Source: CAYLKS01 sp964384205 [NCBI: uncultured bacterium]
Lineage (GTDB): Bacteria > JAGOEH01
Direction: 5' to 3'
Assembly: GCA_964384205.1 (NCBI GenBank)
Contig: CAYLKS010000120.1
Coordinates: 1 to 5,031, forward strand
Length of the DNA: 5,031 bases
Shown here: positions 4,668 to 5,031 of the stretch, piece after piece
How the letters are laid out: each line of letters opens with the position of its first letter
How positions within the stretch are numbered: the stretch's first letter is position 1
Notes under the pieces: generated by a model
Databases searched by the model: none
The model's input: the letters and a program-made list of their open reading frames with translations, nothing else
What the model was told of the DNA's origin: nothing
Made by a program: the position numbers and the translations under genes

Positions 4668-5031
4668 ATGCAAAAAAAACTTAATATTAGTAATTATATT
4701 TTAAACATTACTACACTTTATGGTCGTTTGGATATTACTTATAACGGCAAAAAAGTTTATAATGGTGTACCTTTTAATGATTTTTATGACATAAAAGATA
4801 TTAGAGTAGAAAAGGATGGTTTGTTGGTTGATGGATTGGTTAAACGAACTAAAATACTCAATTCCCGTGATAGACGTCATTCATTAGTTTTGGAAACTAA
4901 GAAGATGAGGTGGGATTTGCTTGATTTAACTGTGTTTGAAGAACCAAAAATTAAGAAACAACAAATTGAAACTATTCAAAAACACGAACAAGATAAGATT
5001 GATCAAGAAGAAGAGAAAGAAAAAGATGAGA
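4668..5031 (+). CDS. Uncharacterised phage protein, N-terminal part (at least 121 aa, runs off the window)
   Basis: ATG 4668 has AAGGAGAA upstream (GGAG at 4655-4658, nine bases away) and the frame stays open to the right edge. Residues 1-90 look like a compact mixed alpha/beta domain, with strands around LYGRLDITYNGKKVYNGVPF and DIRVEKDGLLVDGLVKR and an RDRRH cluster at 67-71. From about residue 91 the protein turns into a Lys/Glu/Gln-rich stretch (KIKKQQIETIQKHEQDKIDQEEEKEKDE) that looks like the start of a long charged helix or coiled coil. There are no membrane helices and no signal peptide. I do not recognise the family. Its neighbour upstream is the highly basic small protein. Confidence 0.75.
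   Translation, partial: MQKKLNISNYILNITTLYGRLDITYNGKKVYNGVPFNDFYDIKDIRVEKDGLLVDGLVKRTKILNSRDRRHSLVLETKKMRWDLLDLTVFEEPKIKKQQIETIQKHEQDKIDQEEEKEKDE

Overview
The window looks like part of the late (virion and lysis) region of a large tailed phage, most likely a myovirus. It is strongly AT-rich, all genes lie on the + strand, and they are packed with short gaps or 4-base overlaps behind good Shine-Dalgarno sites. No bacterial housekeeping gene, tRNA, rRNA, integrase, transposase or CRISPR array is visible. The host cannot be fixed. The tail-fibre repeat at the left edge is of a kind I know mainly from T4-related and marine phages, and the holin type (LydA-like) is common in phages of Gram-negative bacteria.

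Layout. 2-136: C-terminus of a kelch-like repeat protein, probably a tail fibre or adhesin. 172-1056: a 294-residue coiled-coil protein. 1095-1436: a small probably beta-rich protein. 1437-1503: a short gap that is unusually GC-rich for this genome and contains a 19-base stretch resembling half of an IS200/IS605-type end hairpin, closed by a run of seven T. 1522-1812: a LydA-type holin. 1809-2486: a membrane-anchored PAS-domain protein coupled to the holin by an ATGA overlap. 2483-3520: an uncharacterised 345-residue protein, probably a virion component, coupled by a GTGA overlap. 3552-3773 and 3803-4093: two small acidic proteins. 4101-4131: a strong terminator-like hairpin. 4156-4305 and 4369-4602: two very basic small proteins. 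4668 to the end: the N-terminal part of an unrecognised protein with a charged C-terminal region.

How it fits together. The left part serves host recognition and tail structure, the middle contains a lysis step (holin), and the right part looks like virion assembly, with acidic and basic small proteins of the sort found inside phage heads, although that assignment is inference. The standout is the holin plus membrane PAS pair. A PAS sensor with three membrane helices and no kinase, cyclase or DNA-binding output, translated together with a holin, suggests a signal-responsive lysis timer or antiholin. I do not know a described system of this design.

Several starts were moved downstream of the longest open frame because a Shine-Dalgarno site points to the inner codon (172, 1095, 1522, 2483, 4369).
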